Below, piece by piece: positions 20,236-23,690 of a stretch of DNA of 23,690 nucleotides. A program made the position numbers and the translations under genes. The notes under the pieces were generated by a model. That model saw nothing but the letters and a program-made list of their open reading frames with translations. It was not told the DNA's origin and did no database searches. The stretch lies in IMG/VR virus record IMGVR_UViG_3300020215_000662, positions 1 to 23,690 of that record. The stretch is one strand, 5' to 3'. How positions within the stretch are numbered: the first letter of the stretch is position 1; each line of letters begins with the position of its first letter. This DNA comes from a virus.

Positions 20236-21090
20236 TTATTTAGAGCTAAACATATCTTGTAATCCCTCCTTGAATGAGTACTTCGCTTTGAATCCCAGCA
20301 TGCGTTCTGCCTTTGAACAGTCAAACCAGAACCGATCAGGGTCTACTGTTCGCTGTTCTTTGATTTCGATTTGCTCTTTCGGCCAGTTGAGCGCTTCGCA
20401 GACGGCTTCCCCAGCTTCTTTCGCAGTGAGTTCTTCTCCCGTGCCGACATTGTAGATTTGGTTCCACTTATCCCAAGGAGCCGTAAGTGCAAGGTAATTC
20501 GCAGTTGCAACATCCAGAATATATGTGAAATCGTTGGATTGTTTACCGCCGTAGAGAGTCGGCGAAAGTCCTCTCTCAATACGTTCAAGAAAACCTCCGA
20601 TGAGTCCGTGCATTCTTTTTTCTTTGCCATAGAGATGGGCGTAACGAAGAATAATGTAGGGGTTGCACTCGCGAATGTAGGTTTCTCCGGCGTACTTGGA
20701 GCAGCCATAGACGGAGTTCCCCTTTGCAGGCCAATCTTCTTTGATTGAGCCGTTGAGGTCTTGAATCGGCATGTAGACAGAGCCTGTTGAGGAGTACACC
20801 ACGGGAACGTGTAATCTACCTGCAACATTAGCAACGTTTTTAGTTCCCAAAACATTCGTCTCATATGCTAATTGAGGGTCTTTATCTGCATCGGCAAAGC
20901 GTGCGATAGCTGCAAGATGCAATATGCGTGCTGGATTTTCTTTCCTAATCATTGCCTCAAACTGGTTTTTGTCACGAACATCGAAACCATCCATGATGTC
21001 GTACCCTACCACCTCATGTCCCTCTGCTTCTAAGAGCTTCTGCGTGGCACTTCCCACAAAGCCCCGATTGCCTGTAATTAAGATTTTCAT
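20236..21090 (-). CDS. NAD-dependent epimerase/dehydratase, extended SDR
   Basis: A 284-residue protein beginning MKILITGNRGFVGSATQKLL, with the NAD-binding GxxGxxG (GNRGFVG, 7-13). It has the YSSTGSVY strand with Ser near 100-102 and the catalytic YxxxK (Y128, K132). Later segments (ILRYAHLYGKEKRMHG, DFTYILDVATANYLAL, NVGTGEELTAKEAGE) place it among extended SDR nucleotide-sugar 4-epimerases or related dehydratases/reductases. ATG at 21090 overlaps the previous stop by ATGA; the upstream TTG version is not favoured. In this pathway it could epimerise or reduce the 4-keto or hexose intermediate. Exact stereochemistry cannot be read from sequence. Confidence 0.85.
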   Translation of the reverse strand: MKILITGNRGFVGSATQKLLEAEGHEVVGYDIMDGFDVRDKNQFEAMIRKENPARILHLAAIARFADADKDPQLAYETNVLGTKNVANVAGRLHVPVVYSSTGSVYMPIQDLNGSIKEDWPAKGNSVYGCSKYAGETYIRECNPYIILRYAHLYGKEKRMHGLIGGFLERIERGLSPTLYGGKQSNDFTYILDVATANYLALTAPWDKWNQIYNVGTGEELTAKEAGEAVCEALNWPKEQIEIKEQRTVDPDRFWFDCSKAERMLGFKAKYSFKEGLQDMFSSK

Positions 21091-21947
21091 TTGATTATCC
21101 AAAAGTTATCGCTTTTAATTGCTCGACTCTTTTCTTCTTGGGTCATGAGCTCTTCGGTTAAGGTTTCTCCGGGTCTGAGGCCTGTGATAATCACCGGGTC
21201 TCCTGCTTTTCCGCTCTTCTCCAACACCTTGAGGGCGAGATCATAGATGTTGACCTTTTCTCCCATGTCCATGATGAAGGTCTCGCCACCCTCGCCCTGT
21301 TGTGCTGCTTCAATAACGAGCGATACTGCTTGCGGAATGGTCATCATGTAGCGTTCCATGCGCTCATCAGTTACGGTCAGTGGCTGATTGTTATCCATTT
21401 GTCGCTGCCAGATGGTGAGGAGTGATCCCCGTGACCCCATGACGTTGCCAAAACGGACCACCACGAAGCCTTTTCCTTGATTGAGGGTGATGATCTCACT
21501 CAGTCGCTTGGTTGCACCCATAACCGAATGTGAGTTCACGACCTTATCCGTTGAAATAAACACGAACTTTTCAACGCACTCCCACGTTTTGGCGACATGG
21601 ACGAGGTTATAGTTGCCGTTGACGTTGGTTTGAATCGCCTCGAGTGGGGTGTACTCCATGAGCGGAACGTGTTTGTACGCTGCACAGTTGAAAACGATCT
21701 GCGGTTTGAAGTCTTGGAAGATGTCTTGCACGGTTTTGTAGTCCCGGATGTCCCCCACACGCCCCCAGACCTCATGCCCCTGCAGTTCATCGGTCAAATC
21801 GAAGAGTCCTGACTCGTTGATGTCCACGACATAGACCTTGTTGAGTGCTGCAAGCTGTCGGACGAGCTCTGAACCGATGCTTCCGGCACCGCCAAAGACA
21901 ATGACACGTTTATTGACGATAGAATTCTTTAATTTTTTCGATGACAT
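21087..21947 (-). CDS. WbpM/CapD-type UDP-sugar 4,6-dehydratase
   Basis: A 286-residue soluble protein with GGAGSIG (19-25) for NAD, VVDINESGLFDL, NCAAYKHVPLMEYTPLEAI and STDKVVNSHSVMGATKR. The last region has T133-D134-K135 and the family variant M143-x3-K147 in place of the usual Tyr. These features are characteristic of the FlaA1/WbpM/CapD group of UDP-GlcNAc 4,6-dehydratases. The membrane domain of full-length WbpM is missing, as in short PseB/FlaA1-like forms. The start at 21947 lies 38 bases inside the upstream aminotransferase gene. It would make the 4-keto-6-deoxy intermediate that the aminotransferase then uses. 5-epimerising activity cannot be ruled in or out. Confidence 0.87.
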   Translation of the reverse strand: MSSKKLKNSIVNKRVIVFGGAGSIGSELVRQLAALNKVYVVDINESGLFDLTDELQGHEVWGRVGDIRDYKTVQDIFQDFKPQIVFNCAAYKHVPLMEYTPLEAIQTNVNGNYNLVHVAKTWECVEKFVFISTDKVVNSHSVMGATKRLSEIITLNQGKGFVVVRFGNVMGSRGSLLTIWQRQMDNNQPLTVTDERMERYMMTIPQAVSLVIEAAQQGEGGETFIMDMGEKVNIYDLALKVLEKSGKAGDPVIITGLRPGETLTEELMTQEEKSRAIKSDNFWIIK

Positions 21948-22932
21948 AGAGGGCTTCTTGATATAAGAGAACGTCGTTACAAGGAATGCGGAGCGTATTG
22001 GCTTCGTACTCGAGTGATTGCGGAAGTTTTTGAATTGGGAAGGGGTACTCGTTCTTCATGGTTTCAACCCCCTGTTGCTTTAGGTACTCATAGAGCTCAT
22101 CGCGGTCAGCCACGTGGATGATGAAGTCTTGCCAGACCCGGCCTTCGGGGTTATCGGGGAGGCCTACTACCTCGTCGAGCTCTGTGAGGTAGAGGCGTGC
22201 AATGCTCTCGCGCTTCGCCAACATATCGGGAAGGTACTTCAGCTTCACGTTGAGCACAGCAGCTTGGATGTTATCGAGCCGTGAGTTGACCCCCCACTCG
22301 CTCCCCGTGGTCTTGCAGTGGTTTCTGAGCTCTTTGACGTGGGTGTAGAGGTCTTCGTCATTTGTCACGAGGGCTCCGGCGTCTCCCACCGCACCCAGAA
22401 TTTTTGCCGGATAGAAGCTGAATGCTCCTGCAATGCCAAAGGAGCCTGCTTTCTTACCATTTTGGACTGCACCGAGGGCTTGGCATGCATCTTCGATAAC
22501 AAAGAGTCCATCTTTCCGTACATTTTCTAGCATCACTTCCATGTCTCCAAAAAATGCACCTGCAATATGGGCAACAATAATGCCCTTCGTTTTCTCGGTA
22601 GTTGTTACTACTGCATCCATATCATAGAGCACAGGCGTTGCCCCTAATTGCTTCACTACTTGCGCGGTCGCGACAAAGGTATGACTCGGAACTAAGACTT
22701 CATCGCCGGGGCCAACGCCTAAGTGCCAGAGTGCGAGGTAGAGTGCATCGGTCCCTGAGTTTAAGCCGACCGCGTACTTGGTACCCACAAACGCGGCTAA
22801 ATCCTGTTCAAACTGCTCTACATCGGCTCTCAAGATAAGATCACCATTGGTGAGGACGCGGGTAATAGCCTGATCGATTTCAGGCTTGTACTTCTCATAC
22901 TGCTTTCCGGGGTCGAAGAATCGTACGTGCAT
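21910..22932 (-). CDS. DegT/DnrJ/EryC1 sugar aminotransferase
   Basis: A 340-residue PLP enzyme, MHVRFFDPGKQYEKYKPEID, started at ATG 22932; the TTG at 22965 would extend into the transketolase end. LNSGTDALYLALWHLGVGPGDEVLVPSHTFVAT (57-89) is the cofactor-binding entry. EDACQALGA (D148) follows the strand that contacts the pyridine nitrogen, and FYPAKILGAVGDAGALVTN carries the likely Schiff-base lysine K177. RNHCKTTGSEWGVNSRLDNIQAA is the usual downstream motif. It would transfer an amino group from glutamate to a keto-sugar nucleotide formed by the neighbouring dehydratase. The C-terminal 100 residues are typical but shorter. A 14-base gap separates it from the transketolase gene. Confidence 0.9.
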   Translation of the reverse strand: MHVRFFDPGKQYEKYKPEIDQAITRVLTNGDLILRADVEQFEQDLAAFVGTKYAVGLNSGTDALYLALWHLGVGPGDEVLVPSHTFVATAQVVKQLGATPVLYDMDAVVTTTEKTKGIIVAHIAGAFFGDMEVMLENVRKDGLFVIEDACQALGAVQNGKKAGSFGIAGAFSFYPAKILGAVGDAGALVTNDEDLYTHVKELRNHCKTTGSEWGVNSRLDNIQAAVLNVKLKYLPDMLAKRESIARLYLTELDEVVGLPDNPEGRVWQDFIIHVADRDELYEYLKQQGVETMKNEYPFPIQKLPQSLEYEANTLRIPCNDVLLYQEALYVIEKIKEFYRQ

Positions 22933-22946
22933 AGATTTAAAATTAC

Positions 22947-23423
22947 TTATAAGCGGAAATACCAAGGTTCGGGTGAGTAATAGGCTGCACTCATTTCAAA
23001 TTTGAGCTGCTCTTCATCTTTCGGAAAGCTCATATGGAGATTCGGTAGGTGGCGGAGAATGTTACTGTCCTCGTTGTCGGAGATGTTGTGACTGAATCCT
23101 AAGAATTTGTAGTGTACTGAGCCCTGTACGCCGATGATTTTGACGTTGGCATTGTTGTAGCAGACATCATTCCTCAATTGCTCATAGCAGCGCATGGTCA
23201 CAAAGGGAATCATCGAGTACACGTAGGGTTTCCATCCAGTGAGGGCTAATCCTGCAGCCATGCCCATCATAGATTGTTCGGTCACGCCGCAGTTGATGAA
23301 CTGATTCGGGAACTCTTGTGCAAAATCTTCAATGAATGAAAATCCCACATCACCGACGAGGAGGATGATCTTACTGTCCTTGCGGGCCAATTCGCTTAGT
23401 TGTTCGATGAAAGCTCTTCGCAT
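22947..23423 (-). CDS. Transketolase C-subunit, pyrimidine-binding domain only
   Basis: A 158-residue protein starting MRRAFIEQLSELARKDSKII. The segment FINCGVTEQSMMGMAAGLAL holds the glutamate that activates thiamine diphosphate (E at about 48), and IGVQGSVHYKFLGFSHNISD matches the pyrimidine-binding (PYR) domain of transketolase. It ends PEPWYFRL then TAA, where the PYR domain of related subunits ends. The roughly 120-residue transketolase C domain is lacking. The start lies 28 bases inside the gene for the N-subunit, which should form the other half of the active site. GAGGAG is seen 11 bases before the start. A two-subunit TPP enzyme shifting a two-carbon unit in sugar precursor synthesis is inferred. 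Confidence 0.8.
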   Translation of the reverse strand: MRRAFIEQLSELARKDSKIILLVGDVGFSFIEDFAQEFPNQFINCGVTEQSMMGMAAGLALTGWKPYVYSMIPFVTMRCYEQLRNDVCYNNANVKIIGVQGSVHYKFLGFSHNISDNEDSNILRHLPNLHMSFPKDEEQLKFEMSAAYYSPEPWYFRL

Positions 23424-23690
23424 GCTAGTTGGTACTCCTCATCGGAGATGTTCTTGTAATGCCAGAGGTTATTGTTTTCCATGAATGAGACGCCTTTGCC
23501 TTTGGTGGTGTTGCAGATAAGTACCCGAGGTTTTCCGGGTTCGTAGTAAATACTAGCAAGGTGAGTACTATTCTTTCCTGCAGCATTTAGATCGATTTCA
23601 AGGTTTTCATGATTATGTCCATCAGTTTTTGAGACTGACCACCCAAAAGCACGCCACTTATCGAATAGTGGTTCAATGTTTAAAATATCC
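23396..23690 (-). CDS. Transketolase N-subunit, C-terminal part (partial)
   Basis: The open frame enters from the right edge and ends TAA at 23396, giving about 97 visible residues. It includes NIEPLFDKWRAFGWSVSKTD, a DGHNHENL segment and PRVLICNTTKGKGVSFMEN followed by NNLWHYKN. The DGH, TKGKGVSFMEN and WHYK motifs are diagnostic for the thiamine-pyrophosphate-binding N-terminal subunit of split transketolases. The start and most of the domain lie outside this window. It overlaps the C-subunit start by 28 bases, so the two halves are encoded as one translational unit. Read by eye from the sequence; high confidence in family. Confidence 0.85.
   Translation of the reverse strand, partial: DILNIEPLFDKWRAFGWSVSKTDGHNHENLEIDLNAAGKNSTHLASIYYEPGKPRVLICNTTKGKGVSFMENNNLWHYKNISDEEYQLACEELSSNN

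Noticed and set aside
20235-20324. Longer TTG-start version of the SPFH-tail protein
   Set aside because: It would overlap the epimerase gene by 89 bases and puts 30 polar residues before the membrane segment; the ATG at 20234 follows the stop by one base.
1-23690. CRISPR array, tRNA genes, insertion sequences, attachment sites
   Set aside because: No regularly spaced direct repeats with unique spacers, cloverleaf or transposase sequence was seen; the only tandem repeats are coding.

Overview
The window reads as part of a tailed double-stranded DNA phage genome. All supported genes lie on the minus strand, and so do the best promoters. The phage assignment rests on a contiguous terS, terL, portal, scaffold and major-capsid series, interrupted by accessory genes. 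The standard genetic code fits every gene, with TAA, TAG and TGA all used as stops. I cannot name the host. No integrase, attachment site, lysis, replication or tRNA gene is visible, so lifestyle is undetermined.

Read in the direction of transcription (right to left): 23690-15844 holds a dense glycan-biosynthesis cluster. It contains a split transketolase (the first gene cut by the window edge), a DegT-type aminotransferase, a WbpM/CapD-type nucleotide-sugar dehydratase and an extended SDR epimerase. These are followed by a membrane-anchored protein resembling an SPFH/prohibitin C-terminal tail, an N-acetyl-sugar amidotransferase (WbpG/PseA type), a free-standing CTP-synthase-like glutaminase, two glycosyltransferases and a SAM methyltransferase. 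With no visible boundary this runs into the packaging module (15823-13412): a membrane-anchored coiled-coil protein, small and large terminase, and two small proteins. A left-handed beta-helix N-acetyltransferase (12871-13389) follows, and fits the glycan pathway although it sits among virion genes. Next come a small cysteine-rich protein and a 36-residue membrane microprotein.

A near-consensus sigma70-type promoter with a hairpin leader precedes the portal gene. Downstream are two paralogous repeat-containing fibre-like proteins interleaved with beta-sandwich proteins (5590-10534). A second promoter plus hairpin leader of the same design precedes the capsid module: a helical protein, a small HExxH protein, a 58-residue protein, the scaffold and the major capsid protein. 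A highly structured intergenic element follows the capsid gene. Then come a helical protein of unknown function, a probable beta-propeller structural protein, a small protein, and a head-tail adaptor-like gene cut by the left edge.

Inference: the carbohydrate genes together could make, amidinate and transfer a modified amino sugar, either to remodel the host surface or to decorate virions. The unusual points are the PyrG-like glutaminase where HisH/HisF is usual, the transketolase C-subunit that ends after its pyrimidine-binding domain, the SPFH-tail protein without an SPFH domain, the repeated promoter-hairpin leader, and a strong preference for U immediately before the start codon combined with little Shine-Dalgarno signal. 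No stretch longer than 300 bases lacks a gene.
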